Shown here: positions 26,043 through 35,277 of the stretch, piece by piece
Layout of the letters: the number at the start of each line of letters is the position of its first letter
Numbering within the stretch: position 1 is the first letter of the stretch
DNA from: Geminocystis herdmanii PCC 6308
GTDB lineage: Bacteria > Cyanobacteriota > Cyanobacteriia > Cyanobacteriales > Cyanobacteriaceae
DNA length: 64,000 nucleotides
NCBI RefSeq assembly: GCF_000332235.1
Contig: NZ_CM001775.1
Coordinates: 1,432,382 to 1,496,381, forward strand
Direction of reading: 5' to 3'
Translations under genes and position numbers: made by a program
Notes under the pieces: model-generated
Told to the model about the DNA's origin: nothing
Database searches by the model: none
Seen by the model: only the letters and a program-made list of their open reading frames with translations

Positions 26043-26320
26043 GGTTTGCCTCATAGTCTTTTGATGAGGATGAGGGGAGGTGTTATTTGAAAAAATAACC
26101 TTTAATCTGTTTTAAATTAGTCGCTTTAGCTGACTTGTGCTATAAGCCATGAAATTTATTTCTTGGTGGGTTATGAGATATTACCTAAATCATTCCCCAT
26201 TCACAAATAGTTAATTTTGTCAAACTTTCTGTAACAGAATGTTTCACCAACAGATTCATTTATGTCGCAGTAAATTATGATATGTTACTTAAAGTTATCG
26301 TCTATTCACAAATCGTTGAT

Positions 26321-26887
26321 TTATAAGAAAAAATCTCTAATTTGACAACTAAAATTAGGTAATAATTCACTGGTAATTGAATCATCATCAAGGAGAGTTA
26401 TCATTAAGGTTAATTTACCCTCATAACGGCGATAAATTTCTACTTGTTTTAATTGCCAATCTACTATCCAATATTCTCTTACTCCCCGATTAGAATATAG
26501 TTTTAATTTAGTTTCTTTATCCCTTTTTATATCATTGGGTTTTTGAGATAAAATTTCTACCACTAATTCAGGCGCACTGGTAAAATGTCCAGCCTCATCG
26601 ACACAAGATTCCAGCTTTTTATTACTAATCCAAATTAAGTCGGGAATTACATTATTATCATCGCTAAAAATTATACCCGGATTAATAATAGTTTGCCCTA
26701 ATTTGCTCTGATTTGACCAAGAAACTAAGGCATTAGTAATTCTAGCAATTGACGTTTGATGTTTCCAATGAGGGGCTCTAGTCATGTATAATTCTCCGTC
26801 AATAATTTCGTAGTTATTACCATTTTCGGGTAACAATTCTAAGTCAGCACTTGTCCATTTAATCCGAGTTTCAGTACTAACACTCAT
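26321..26887 (-). CDS. Uma2 family (DUF820) endonuclease-like protein
   Basis: A 188-residue Uma2 protein: RIKWTSADLELLPENGNNYE and IIDGELYMTRAPHWKHQTSI at the N-terminus, VIPDLIWISNKKL (Asp) and APELVVEILSQKPNDIKRDK with ETKLKLY (Glu and Lys), then GVREYWIVDWQLKQVEIYRR. The catalytic residues look intact. It lies downstream of the restriction-modification gene in the same orientation, after a palindrome pair at 26957-27009, so it may not be cotranscribed with it. Confidence 0.85.
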   Translation of the reverse strand: MSVSTETRIKWTSADLELLPENGNNYEIIDGELYMTRAPHWKHQTSIARITNALVSWSNQSKLGQTIINPGIIFSDDNNVIPDLIWISNKKLESCVDEAGHFTSAPELVVEILSQKPNDIKRDKETKLKLYSNRGVREYWIVDWQLKQVEIYRRYEGKLTLMITLLDDDSITSELLPNFSCQIRDFFL

Positions 26888-26956
26888 ATTTTTTACATTT
26901 ATTCAAGTATCTTTCTTCTCAACTATAACACTCTTTTAACACTATAGGTGGTAGTT

Positions 26957-27009
26957 GGTGGGCAATGCCCACCCTACTAAAATCATTGCAAAAGCGTAAA
27001 ATTTTACGC
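26957..27009. repeat. Two dispersed palindromes (terminator-like)
   Basis: GGTGGGCAATGCCCACC at 26957-26973 is the reverse complement of the copy at 21666-21682. GCGTAAAATTTTACGC at 26994-27009 is the core of the larger palindrome at 35881-35908. They lie between the restriction-modification gene's 3' end and the Uma2 gene and may terminate transcription. Confidence 0.65.
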
Positions 27010-27041
27010 ATCTACAGGAAATGTGATAAAAGTCTTATAGA

Positions 27042-30000
27042 TTAAATATTTGTCAGTAATGCTGTTAATATTTCAGGATAAATTTTATCTATGTCATCTT
27101 GAAGACTAAAAGTCTCATAAATTGCTGTGGCAATGCGACTAAATTCGATCGCATCAGCAAATTCTAGGGTAGTTTTGCGTTTAAGATACTGTTGAATAAC
27201 TCGATTTTTGCCGATTTCAAAATTCCATAACTTATCACTGATATTATCAAAATATTGGGTTTTATTAATATAGATAACTTGTTTTTTACTATCATATTTT
27301 ATCTTCTCAATTTTGCCCTCCCCTTCTCCTTTAAATTTTACTAAAGGTTTACTTAATTTGCTTGATTTGAGTAGATGTAAATTAGCTAATTCTTTGCCTA
27401 ATTTTGCCATATTGAAAAATAAATCAACATCTTCAGTAAAAGGTATTTTAGGATAGTCAATTTTTAATGACTCTGCAAAGCTATCACGATAAATATTTGA
27501 GTATAAAATGCCGTAAATATAATAAAAAATTTCCTCTGTTATATTCTCTCTTTGATAGGTTTTTTCTAAAAGTTGCTCAAATTGAGGATTAAGGTTAGAA
27601 ATTCTTTTGCGTTTATCATACATTTCTTGATTAATTTCCGCTTCACTGCGATTAATCCAAAGAGGAAATACATAAGATTGCCCTCCTAAAAAATTAATAT
27701 CGGTTAAACTATTAGTGATAAAACAGTGATTATAAATATTATCTGTATGTCTTTTTTTGATAACAAATCCTAAATTATCATCGTTAATAAAATTCATCAT
27801 TACTGCTTTTCTATCTCTGTCAATAAATAAACTTTCATAGTAAATTTGACGATAATAAAAAGGTTTATGAAAATAAGGATAAAATAATTGTTCATCAATA
27901 GTTTGAAATTTTGCTTTAATTTTCTCAATATTAAAAGATTCTGAATTATCGAGATTATAGGTTTCTTTAATTAAACCTTGATCAAAGTTTATAAAATTTC
28001 TTAATCTTGATATTAATATCTCTTTTTTATCTGCAATGATAAAACTATCTCTATGGGTTTTTATGCCACTGGTATTTTTCTCAAAAATTTGATCAATAGC
28101 CCAAAATGAGTTATACAAATCAGCATTAGTAAAATTCTTTCTTTCAAAGAAAAAATGCTTTTCATCAATTCTTATTTCATCTTCTTGACTAAAGGAAGTT
28201 AAGATATTATTGCTGTTTAAATAGTCATATTTTAAAGCTCGATTGCCATACAAATCTCGACAAAAAAGTTTGCCGTAGGTAGTTTTTTTCTTAGCTTCTT
28301 TTTTGACTAAAAATATAATCGCTGTGCCGACTCGAATATCAAAAACATTATCATCTTTTTCTCCTTCGGGAGTTTTTTCGTATAACTTACCATGTAAATT
28401 AAGGATATAAATTTCGTCAAATGTTAGTAATAATTGTTTGCGTAAACCTTTCGCCGCCGCAATATTGAGATAAGTATTTTTGGTAATTAAACTAACAACT
28501 CCGCTTCCCGATTGTTCGATTTTCCAATGACAATAACGGATAAATTTAATATAATCATCGGATAAAATTTGAATATTTTTTTCATCTTTTACATCCTCTT
28601 TATAAAGTTTCATTATTTCTGTTTCAAACTCAGATTTATTATAAGAAGCGATGGAATAAGGCGGATTACCAATAATCGCTAAAACAGGAGTTTCTTTTTT
28701 GATTAAGTTTGCTTCTGTTGCTTCTTCTGCTAGGGATGACAACCCCGGTAACTGGGGTATTTCTACCATCTTGGCATCTAAGGTATTAGTTAAATATAGC
28801 TGAAATCGATCGACATCTTCAAAATTATAGCCATATTCTTGCAGTAAATAAGACATTTTTAAATGGGCGATGGCATAGGGAGACATCATTAATTCAAAGC
28901 CGTAAAAATTCTGTAAAATATGCCCTTTAATAAAACTTTTTTGGTTGCCATTTCCGAAGTATTCCACAAAAGTTGTTAGGGCTTTTTTGACAGCTTCTGC
29001 TAAGAATGTTAAAGTACCTCCTGCTGGATCAAGCACTTTTACGGTATGATCAGCAAAACCGATTTTATCAAAGTCTTTTTTTAAGATTTCTTCCACAGAA
29101 TTAACGATATATTTTACTACTGCTGAGGGTGTGTAATAAACTCCTCTTTTTTCACGGGTAGTGGGATCATATTGATTTAAAAAAGTTTCGTAAAAATGTA
29201 TAATGGGGTCTTCTCCTCTGCCTTTTTGATAAAATTCCTGTAAAATTTTACTAGCATCAGCTACCCTTAAAACTTCGGCAATATCATCGATAATTGTTTC
29301 CATCTGAATAGATAATTTACCTAAAGAAATATACTCAAAAATATCTCTTAAAATACCTATAGTTGGCGGTATATTTTCGATGGCATTTTTGCGACTAAAT
29401 ATTTCGTCTTCTTTTGCTCTTGTTTTCGCTGTAAATAAGTCATAGGTGATAGTTTGGGCGTATAAATCTGCAAATTCATTCTCGGCTAATCCTGCAATTA
29501 AATATTGTTGAAAAGCCTGATAAAATCCTTTAATATAGTTTTTCTTATCTTCGTTTTTTAACTCATTAGTAATTATTTCATCCCTTAAAAATCTAGTTCT
29601 TTTTGCTAGTTCGATCGCCAAAATTTCCGCAGTAAATATTTTAGGTAAAGAAAAGTCAAAAAATCTAGTTAATAATTGTTCAAAATCGGCTTGATTTTCT
29701 AGTGGAGGAATGGTTTTTAATTTGTCCGTAACAAAATATCTGCCGATGGAAACTTGTTTAATTAACTCTCCTTGACGATATAATCTAAACTCATAAAAGT
29801 TAGTTAAAATAACGTTAGGAAAGGTGCTTAAATAGCGTTTTAATTGCTCTGAATTTTGAGTTTTATCTAAATCAGTATTAGGGATTTTTGCTTCAATATA
29901 ACCGATAATTTCATGATCACCATCCCATACTCTAAAATCAGGATTTCCTGCTTCGGTTTTTTTGGGTAAAATAGTGACACTTACTTTTTTTTTCTGTAGA

Positions 30001-30110
30001 GAATTAGCGAAATCGGTGATTAAATTTGCAATGGCAGGATAAAAACTTTCTTCTCTTTGATCACCATGTAAACAAGTTTTTGCTATACTTTCTAAGTATT
30101 GTTTGAACAT
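27042..30110 (-). CDS. Single-chain restriction-modification enzyme (type IIG / type ISP-like)
   Basis: A 1022-residue fusion. The N-terminal domain has a PD-(D/E)XK nuclease motif: NPDF (Asp58) followed by Glu73-Ala-Lys75 in YIEAK. A helical spacer follows to about residue 330. The adenine-specific methyltransferase core has motif I as VLDPAGGTLTFLAEA near 358-372 and the catalytic motif IV NPPYS near 482-486. The remaining 500 residues should contain the DNA recognition domain. YYTPSAVVKYIVNSVE before motif I is typical of this family. No specificity subunit, helicase or separate methylase gene is nearby, so it should act alone against foreign DNA. Recognition site unknown. Confidence 0.88.
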   Translation of the reverse strand: MFKQYLESIAKTCLHGDQREESFYPAIANLITDFANSLQKKKVSVTILPKKTEAGNPDFRVWDGDHEIIGYIEAKIPNTDLDKTQNSEQLKRYLSTFPNVILTNFYEFRLYRQGELIKQVSIGRYFVTDKLKTIPPLENQADFEQLLTRFFDFSLPKIFTAEILAIELAKRTRFLRDEIITNELKNEDKKNYIKGFYQAFQQYLIAGLAENEFADLYAQTITYDLFTAKTRAKEDEIFSRKNAIENIPPTIGILRDIFEYISLGKLSIQMETIIDDIAEVLRVADASKILQEFYQKGRGEDPIIHFYETFLNQYDPTTREKRGVYYTPSAVVKYIVNSVEEILKKDFDKIGFADHTVKVLDPAGGTLTFLAEAVKKALTTFVEYFGNGNQKSFIKGHILQNFYGFELMMSPYAIAHLKMSYLLQEYGYNFEDVDRFQLYLTNTLDAKMVEIPQLPGLSSLAEEATEANLIKKETPVLAIIGNPPYSIASYNKSEFETEIMKLYKEDVKDEKNIQILSDDYIKFIRYCHWKIEQSGSGVVSLITKNTYLNIAAAKGLRKQLLLTFDEIYILNLHGKLYEKTPEGEKDDNVFDIRVGTAIIFLVKKEAKKKTTYGKLFCRDLYGNRALKYDYLNSNNILTSFSQEDEIRIDEKHFFFERKNFTNADLYNSFWAIDQIFEKNTSGIKTHRDSFIIADKKEILISRLRNFINFDQGLIKETYNLDNSESFNIEKIKAKFQTIDEQLFYPYFHKPFYYRQIYYESLFIDRDRKAVMMNFINDDNLGFVIKKRHTDNIYNHCFITNSLTDINFLGGQSYVFPLWINRSEAEINQEMYDKRKRISNLNPQFEQLLEKTYQRENITEEIFYYIYGILYSNIYRDSFAESLKIDYPKIPFTEDVDLFFNMAKLGKELANLHLLKSSKLSKPLVKFKGEGEGKIEKIKYDSKKQVIYINKTQYFDNISDKLWNFEIGKNRVIQQYLKRKTTLEFADAIEFSRIATAIYETFSLQDDIDKIYPEILTALLTNI

Positions 30111-30152
30111 GAGAAAAATTTAATAAAGTAATATTAGTTATTATATAGCAAT

Positions 30153-30344
30153 ATGAATCGAAATCTTGTCAAAATTCGTAAAAATTTACGTTGGTTAGTT
30201 ATTGTCTTAATTCCTAGTACCATAATTTTATATTTATTAAGGGGATTTGGATTATTAAGTTTTGTATCAGGAGGCTTTTTTTTGTTTTTAATAGTTGTTT
30301 CTTTTTTCTCTTTAATTACTTTTCTAGTTTTACAAACTTATTGA
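30153..30344 (+). CDS. Small two-span membrane protein
   Basis: A 63-residue protein with a basic start (MNRNLVKIRKNLRW) and two hydrophobic segments, LVIVLIPSTIILYLLRGFGL and VSGGFFLFLIVVSFFSLITF. This pattern is typical of small conserved cyanobacterial membrane proteins. It is divergent from the restriction-modification gene with a 42-base gap. Function unknown. The open frame in AT-rich DNA is short but has a good hydrophobic composition and a positive-inside start. Confidence 0.55.
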   Translation: MNRNLVKIRKNLRWLVIVLIPSTIILYLLRGFGLLSFVSGGFFLFLIVVSFFSLITFLVLQTY

Positions 30345-30454
30345 TTAAAATGCTATTTTATCTTGTCAAGTGAGATTTCGATGTTAACATTTCACCCATA
30401 GACGCAAAGTTTTACTTTAAGTGATTATCCGAACTTAATATTAAACTGAAAAAT

Positions 30455-30697
30455 TTAATTAAAAAGTTTATTTAATAACTCATTTTTATTAAGATGAAAA
30501 TGATTACCTATATCTCTAAAAATAGAGTTTAATGTACCTACTTTTAAGGGATTATGGGCTGGAATAGTCAAATGATGTTCTCCATTTTCTTCTGTCGTTA
30601 AACGAATATGACTACCTGTTTGATGACTAATTTTATATCCTAATTTTTTTAATGCTTTAATTAATTGTTTATTTGATAAATCTCTTGGTATTTTCAC
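30455..30697 (-). CDS. hicA: HicA mRNA interferase toxin
   Basis: An 80-residue HicA toxin starting with GTG (complement of 30695-30697) that overlaps the TGA of the upstream hicB (GTGA overlap). Motifs: IPRDLSNKQLIKALKKLGYK, QTGSHIRL (catalytic His in GSH), HHLTIPAHNPLKVGTLNSIF. These are complete and different from the HicA at 20262, so this is an independent family member. Expected to degrade mRNA when released from HicB. Confidence 0.9.
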   Translation of the reverse strand: MKIPRDLSNKQLIKALKKLGYKISHQTGSHIRLTTEENGEHHLTIPAHNPLKVGTLNSIFRDIGNHFHLNKNELLNKLFN

Positions 30698-30912
30698 GAA
30701 GCTATTACCTCATCTCTTACAATATGTAAGCGAATTATTTGAGGGCGAATTTCTTCATCAATAAAATGACAATTAACAGCATCTTTTATCTCTGTTTTCA
30801 ATTCTTCAAGAGTTTCTGCTTCCGTGAAAATAGATTCTCCCAATGCTTGGGCTATATAACCGCCTTCTAGGGCTTCTTCGACTAAAAAGATAATTTCTTT
30901 AATGGGTTTCAT
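30694..30912 (-). CDS. hicB: HicB-like antitoxin
   Basis: A 72-residue antitoxin: MKPIKEIIFLVEEALEGGYI, then AQALGESIFTEAETLEELKT and EIKDAVNCHFIDEEIRPQII. The strand-strand-helix arrangement corresponds to the partial RNase H fold of the small HicB/DUF1902-like group. It precedes hicA, and its stop TGA overlaps the toxin's GTG start. A second intact HicBA pair 10 kb from the first. Confidence 0.85.
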   Translation of the reverse strand: MKPIKEIIFLVEEALEGGYIAQALGESIFTEAETLEELKTEIKDAVNCHFIDEEIRPQIIRLHIVRDEVIAS

Positions 30913-31023
30913 TACTTTAATAAATTATGTATGATTTTGATAAAAATAGAATATTTGTTGGGTTTCGTTTCCTCAACCCAACCTACCAGTTTTATGCTGA
31001 TACTGATAATAACTTAATATGAT

Positions 31024-31078
31024 TTGAGAGATTGCTTCGTACCTCGCAATGACAATATAAGAGAATATCGCAATGACA
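31024..31078. repeat. Dispersed hairpin repeat (GATTGCTTCG...CGCAATGACA)
   Basis: GAGATTGCTTCGTACCTCGC followed by AATGACA, with the end (TCGCAATGACAATAT) duplicated at 31066-31080. The same unit occurs at 57271-57297. This sequence type is a widespread bacterial interspersed repeat; the arms ATTGC and GCAAT can pair. Confidence 0.65.
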
Positions 31079-31093
31079 ATATACAAAATCATG

Positions 31094-32200
31094 TTAAAAT
31101 TTTTCGGGAAATAAACTTCTAATACCTTCTTCGGAAGCGTCACAGATTCCCCTTTCGGTGATTAATCCTGTCACATATTTAGCTGGAGTAACATCAAAAC
31201 CGTAATTCATCGCTGGAGTAGTTTCAGGGCAAATTAATACAGATTTTATCTCACCGTCAACTTTGCCTTGTATATACTTTACTTCGTTTTGATCTCGTGT
31301 TTCGATCGAGATTTCTGTAATACCATCAGCAATAGAGCAATCTAAAGTAGAAGAAGGTAAGGCAACATAAAAAGGGATATTGTTATCATAGGCGGCTAAG
31401 GCTTTTAGGTATGTGCCAATTTTGTTAGCTACATCCCCATTACGAGTAGTTCGATCGGTGCCAACTATAACCAAGTCCACCATGCCATGTTGCATTAAAT
31501 GCCCTCCCGTGTTATCAGTAATTAAAGTATGAGGGATGCCTTGCTGATTCAACTCAAAGGCAGTTAAATTTGCGCCTTGATTACGAGGGCGCGTTTCATC
31601 AACCCACACATGAATATCGATTCCTGCTTGTTGTGCCTGATACATGGGAGATGTTGCTGTACCCCAGTCGATCGTCGCTAACCAACCAGCGTTACAATGG
31701 GTAAGGATATTAACGGTTTCACCATGTTTTGCCTCCGCAATTTTTTTGATGAGAGATAACCCATACTCCCCAATTTTAAAGCAAATTTCAATGTCTTCTT
31801 GTTTAATGTCATTAGCTTTTTCTAAAGCAATGTTGATTTTTTGTTCAACGCTTTCACCTTGATTAATTGCTGTTAACATTTGCTTAATTGCCCATACCAA
31901 ATTAACCGCTGTGGGGCGAGTTTGGGCGAGTTTTTGGGCGACTTCTTCTATATATTTATCAGGGTTCGATCGAACTTGTGTTTCCAGAGAAGCCAAGTAT
32001 ATTCCATAGGCTGCAGTAACACCAATTAAAGGCGCACCCCTTACCACCATTTCTTTGATGGCGAAGATTGCGTCATCAGTATTTTTGATGTCAAAAATTT
32101 CTATTTTATGGGGAAAAAATCGTTGATCAAAAACTTGTATAATTTGATTATTTTCCTCATTTAACCAAATAGTTTGATAATGTTTTCCATTAATTAGCAT
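31094..32200 (-). CDS. mtnA: S-methyl-5-thioribose-1-phosphate isomerase
   Basis: A 368-residue enzyme of the eIF2B-like fold that isomerises methylthioribose-1-phosphate to methylthioribulose-1-phosphate in the methionine salvage pathway. The signature stretches are ILTHCNAGWLATIDWGTAT with the catalytic Cys, and VIVGTDRTTRNGDVANKIGT with the catalytic Asp. The start YQTIWLNEENNQIIQVFDQR and the end match the usual length of about 350. It is last in a same-strand series cysH, purU, mtnA with gaps of about 87 bases, so an operon is possible but not certain; no other mtn genes are in the window. Confidence 0.95.
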   Translation of the reverse strand: MLINGKHYQTIWLNEENNQIIQVFDQRFFPHKIEIFDIKNTDDAIFAIKEMVVRGAPLIGVTAAYGIYLASLETQVRSNPDKYIEEVAQKLAQTRPTAVNLVWAIKQMLTAINQGESVEQKINIALEKANDIKQEDIEICFKIGEYGLSLIKKIAEAKHGETVNILTHCNAGWLATIDWGTATSPMYQAQQAGIDIHVWVDETRPRNQGANLTAFELNQQGIPHTLITDNTGGHLMQHGMVDLVIVGTDRTTRNGDVANKIGTYLKALAAYDNNIPFYVALPSSTLDCSIADGITEISIETRDQNEVKYIQGKVDGEIKSVLICPETTPAMNYGFDVTPAKYVTGLITERGICDASEEGIRSLFPEKF

Positions 32201-32286
32201 AAATTTTAAGATAAAAAATTATTGATTTTATTGAAGATAAAAAGTTGAAAATATTATTTGAAAGTGAAAGGACAAAATGTTAGATT

Positions 32287-33141
32287 TTAAGCAAAAACTA
32301 CCGTACGATTTCCATAGACTAAAACTCGATGTTGTAAATGTAATCTTACCCCTCTGGCTAAGACAATTTTTTCTAAATCTTTACCCTTTCTAATCAAATC
32401 TTCTACAGTATCTCGATGACTAATTTTAACCACATCTTGCTCTATAATAGGACCAGCATCTAAATCTTGAGTAACATAATGGGCGGTTGCACCGATAATT
32501 TTCACTCCTCGACTATAGGCTTGATGATAAGGTTTTGCACCAATAAAAGCAGGTAAAAAAGAATGATGAATATTAATCACATGGGGAAATTCTTTAATAA
32601 AATCAGAGCTTAAAACCTGCATATATTTTGCCAAAATAACTAAATCTATATTAGCATTTTTTAACAACTCTAATTGTTTTAATTCTTGTTCTTTTTTATT
32701 ATCATTATTAATAGGTAAATAATGATATTCTATCCCAAATTGTTCAGCAATTTTCGCTAATTTTTCATGATTACTAATAATTAAACCAACTTTCACTTTT
32801 AATTCTTTAGCTTGAATACGCCATAATAAATCATACAAACAATGATCTTGTTGACTTACCCAGATGGCTACTTTGGGTATGGTGTCAGAAAAATGTAGTT
32901 GCCAATCAGCTTGTAACGGTTGTGCGATCGAACTAAAAGCACGGGCTATCAAGTCTTTAGGCAAATTAAACCCCTGTAACTGCCACTCAATACGGGAGAG
33001 AAATAAACCCGCTTCAAGGTCTGTATGATGATCGGCATGAATAATATTACCGCCATTAGAATAGATAAAATTAGCAATTTTGGCAACTAAACCTTGTTGA
33101 TCTGGACAGGATACGAGTAAAGTAGCAGTATCTAGGCTCAT
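32287..33141 (-). CDS. purU: Formyltetrahydrofolate deformylase
   Basis: A 284-residue enzyme that hydrolyses 10-formyl-THF to THF and formate, adjusting the one-carbon pool and supplying formate. The N-terminal ACT domain (TLLVSCPDQQGLVAKIANFI) is followed by a formyltransferase-type catalytic domain with VINIHHSFLPAFIGAKPYHQ (Asn and His) and VTQDLDAGPIIEQDVV (Asp). Length and motifs are complete. It sits between cysH and mtnA on the same strand. Sulfur and one-carbon metabolism link these genes loosely. Confidence 0.95.
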   Translation of the reverse strand: MSLDTATLLVSCPDQQGLVAKIANFIYSNGGNIIHADHHTDLEAGLFLSRIEWQLQGFNLPKDLIARAFSSIAQPLQADWQLHFSDTIPKVAIWVSQQDHCLYDLLWRIQAKELKVKVGLIISNHEKLAKIAEQFGIEYHYLPINNDNKKEQELKQLELLKNANIDLVILAKYMQVLSSDFIKEFPHVINIHHSFLPAFIGAKPYHQAYSRGVKIIGATAHYVTQDLDAGPIIEQDVVKISHRDTVEDLIRKGKDLEKIVLARGVRLHLQHRVLVYGNRTVVFA

Positions 33142-33200
33142 AAGTTAATGGAGAATGGAGAATTGAGAATTGAGAATTGAGAATGAATAGGGGGAGACTA

Positions 33201-33231
33201 TTAATTGTTAATTGTTAATTGTTAATTGTTA
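33201..33231. repeat. Heptamer tandem repeats upstream of purU
   Basis: TTAATTG repeated about four times, with a GAGAATT-type tract at about 33151-33183 just beyond. STRR-like heptamers filling the gap between cysH and purU. Confidence 0.75.
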
Positions 33232-34032
33232 AAGTTGACTGGAATCAAGGCTTTGTGCTTCTTCTGTGGTAGTGGGTAGATGTAAACCGCATTCTTGTTT
33301 TACCCCATGAAAACGGGTATCTCTTTCGTTATCATCATCTGCCGTCAAAGGGCGACTGGAATGCCAATCCCCTACAGACACATAACCTCGATCGAAATAG
33401 GGATGATAGGGTAAATTATACTTAGTTAAATATTCATAAATATCTTTAGAGTTCCATCTAAGTATAGGTAAAATTTTATATTGTTCACCTTGTTTATTGA
33501 CAAAACTCAATTGTTGTCGATAGTCAGTTTGATTTTGTCTTAAACCTGCTAACCATGCTTTAGCGTTTAACTCTTTTAATGCTTTTTGCATGGGTTCAAC
33601 TTTACGGATTCGATCGTACAAATTTAAAGAGTCAATATCTTTATTTTGCCAGATTTTACCATGAATTGCCTCCATTCGAGCAGGAGAAACATCGGATTGA
33701 TAGACTTTCAAATTAAGATTAAGTCTTTGGGTTAACTCATGGGCAAAAATATAGGTTTCCTTGGGCAAATATCCTGTATCAATCCAAATAACAGGAATAT
33801 TAGGGATTACCAAAGTGACTAAATGCAACATCACCGCCGCTTGAATGCCAAAACTGGTACTCATCACCAAATTTTTGTTAAATTCCTGATTTGCCCATGC
33901 TATAATGTCTTGAGCATTAGCTAAAGCAAGATTGTCATTGATAGCCTGAAGATCGAGATGATGATGAGAGAGAGGATATATAGACTTAACAGAGGCGTTT
34001 TCCTGATGTGATGTTAACTTAGTTTCTAGCAC
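33229..34032 (-). CDS. cysH: Phosphoadenylyl-sulfate reductase (thioredoxin-dependent)
   Basis: A 267-residue enzyme reducing PAPS to sulfite in assimilatory sulfate reduction. Family markers are the N-terminal nucleotide loop ([20 protein letters not shown]), [16 protein letters not shown] and the redox motif ECGLH near the C-terminus ([12 protein letters not shown]). The paired cysteines of APS reductases that hold a [4Fe-4S] cluster are missing (IRKVEPMQ occurs instead of CCxxRK), so the substrate should be PAPS. It opens the same-strand series with purU and mtnA and is divergent from smpB. Confidence 0.95.
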   Translation of the reverse strand: MLETKLTSHQENASVKSIYPLSHHHLDLQAINDNLALANAQDIIAWANQEFNKNLVMSTSFGIQAAVMLHLVTLVIPNIPVIWIDTGYLPKETYIFAHELTQRLNLNLKVYQSDVSPARMEAIHGKIWQNKDIDSLNLYDRIRKVEPMQKALKELNAKAWLAGLRQNQTDYRQQLSFVNKQGEQYKILPILRWNSKDIYEYLTKYNLPYHPYFDRGYVSVGDWHSSRPLTADDDNERDTRFHGVKQECGLHLPTTTEEAQSLDSSQL

Positions 34033-34146
34033 TTCGATCGATTTTCCAGATAAGAGGTTAAAATTGAGTTTGATTCATTGAGAATATTATATAGTGATCT
34101 CTTAAGATTTGTTATACTCAAATTATCATCAAAAAATAATTATTCC

Positions 34147-34611
34147 ATGACTGACAAACCAACCATCAAAATTATTAGCGATAATCGTCAAGCTAGATAC
34201 CTCTACGAAATATTAGACACCTACGAAGCAGGAATCGAATTAGCAGGTACAGAAGTTAAGTCTATCAGACTCGGACGAGTTAATTTAAGAGATGGTTATG
34301 CTTTAATCCGCAACGGGGAAGCATGGTTAAGTAATGTCCATATTTCTCCCTACGAAACTACAGGTAAATATTTTAATCATGAGCCACGGCGTAATCGTAA
34401 GTTATTATTACACAAGAAAGAAATAAATAAACTCATTGGTTTACTAGAACAACAAGGATTAACTTTAATTCCCCTCAAGATGTATTTTAAAGGAGAATGG
34501 ATCAAAGTGAGCTTAGGAGTGGGCAAAGGTAAGAAACTCCATGATAAACGAGAAACGGTGAAACGTCGAGAAGATCAACGAGAAATGGCAAGAGCATTAA
34601 AAAGATTTTAA
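34147..34611 (+). CDS. smpB: SsrA-binding protein SmpB
   Basis: A 154-residue partner of tmRNA in trans-translation, which rescues stalled ribosomes. The start is ATG at 34147: MTDKPTIKIISDNRQARYLY is the conserved beginning, and an in-frame upstream extension (from 34078) has no family support. IELAGTEVKSIRLGRVNLRD and LSNVHISPYETTGKYFNHEP are signature segments, and the basic C-terminal tail (GKKLHDKRETVKRREDQREM, then ARALKRF) is complete. The ssrA gene itself is not visible in the window. Confidence 0.97.
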   Translation: MTDKPTIKIISDNRQARYLYEILDTYEAGIELAGTEVKSIRLGRVNLRDGYALIRNGEAWLSNVHISPYETTGKYFNHEPRRNRKLLLHKKEINKLIGLLEQQGLTLIPLKMYFKGEWIKVSLGVGKGKKLHDKRETVKRREDQREMARALKRF

Positions 34612-34799
34612 GGTAAATTTGAATTAAAAAGGATAAATTGCCTTTTGCGATCTTAAAATAAAACTTGTCAATAACTTTAAAATCCCTTAGCGTCTTTGCG
34701 CCTTTGCGTGACAAAAAAATACCTATCAAATTGTCACAACAGAAAATTTTTTCAAGTTATTAAACAACCCTTAATAATACTAAAATTATATATATAAAA

Positions 34800-35276
34800 A
34801 TGATGAAAAGACGTACCTTTTTTACTTTTTCGATATTGCCTTTAATTTTTGCCCTTAATCAAACTAAATCTAATGGTGATAAGTCTCAAAAAATGTCCTT
34901 ATCCGATGAACAATGGAAGAAAAAACTAACTCCTGAACAATATAATATTCTGAGAAAAGAAGCAACAGAAAAGCCTTTTTCTAGCGCTTTAAATAATGAA
35001 AAAAGAAAAGGAATTTATGCTTGTGCAGGGTGTGATTTACCTTTATTTAATTCCAGTACTAAGTATGATAGTGGCACAGGTTGGCCGAGTTTTTATGATT
35101 CGATCGAGCAGTCTTTAGGAACGAAAAAAGACTTTAAACTAATCTTACCACGCACGGAATATCATTGCGCCAAATGTGGTGGACATCAAGGTCATGTGTT
35201 TAATGATGGACCAAAACCCACAGGAAAACGTTATTGTAATAATGGTTTAGCCTTAAAATTTATACCTCAAGCCTAA
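34800..35276 (+). CDS. msrB: Peptide-methionine (R)-S-oxide reductase MsrB, probably exported
   Basis: A 158-residue MsrB that reduces methionine-R-sulfoxide in proteins. The zinc-site pairs are CAGC and CAKC, followed by GGHQGHVF, and the catalytic Cys is in RYCNNGLAL. The N-terminus KRRTFFTFSILPLIFAL is a positively charged hydrophobic signal resembling a twin-arginine leader, so it probably acts in the periplasm or at the membrane. It is followed by msrA after one base, and both seem to have signals: an operon for repair of oxidised envelope proteins. Confidence 0.95.
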   Translation: MMKRRTFFTFSILPLIFALNQTKSNGDKSQKMSLSDEQWKKKLTPEQYNILRKEATEKPFSSALNNEKRKGIYACAGCDLPLFNSSTKYDSGTGWPSFYDSIEQSLGTKKDFKLILPRTEYHCAKCGGHQGHVFNDGPKPTGKRYCNNGLALKFIPQA

Positions 35277-35277
35277 A

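Noticed and set aside
34078-34146. Longer SmpB start
   Set aside because: The extension does not match any SmpB N-terminus; the ATG at 34147 does.
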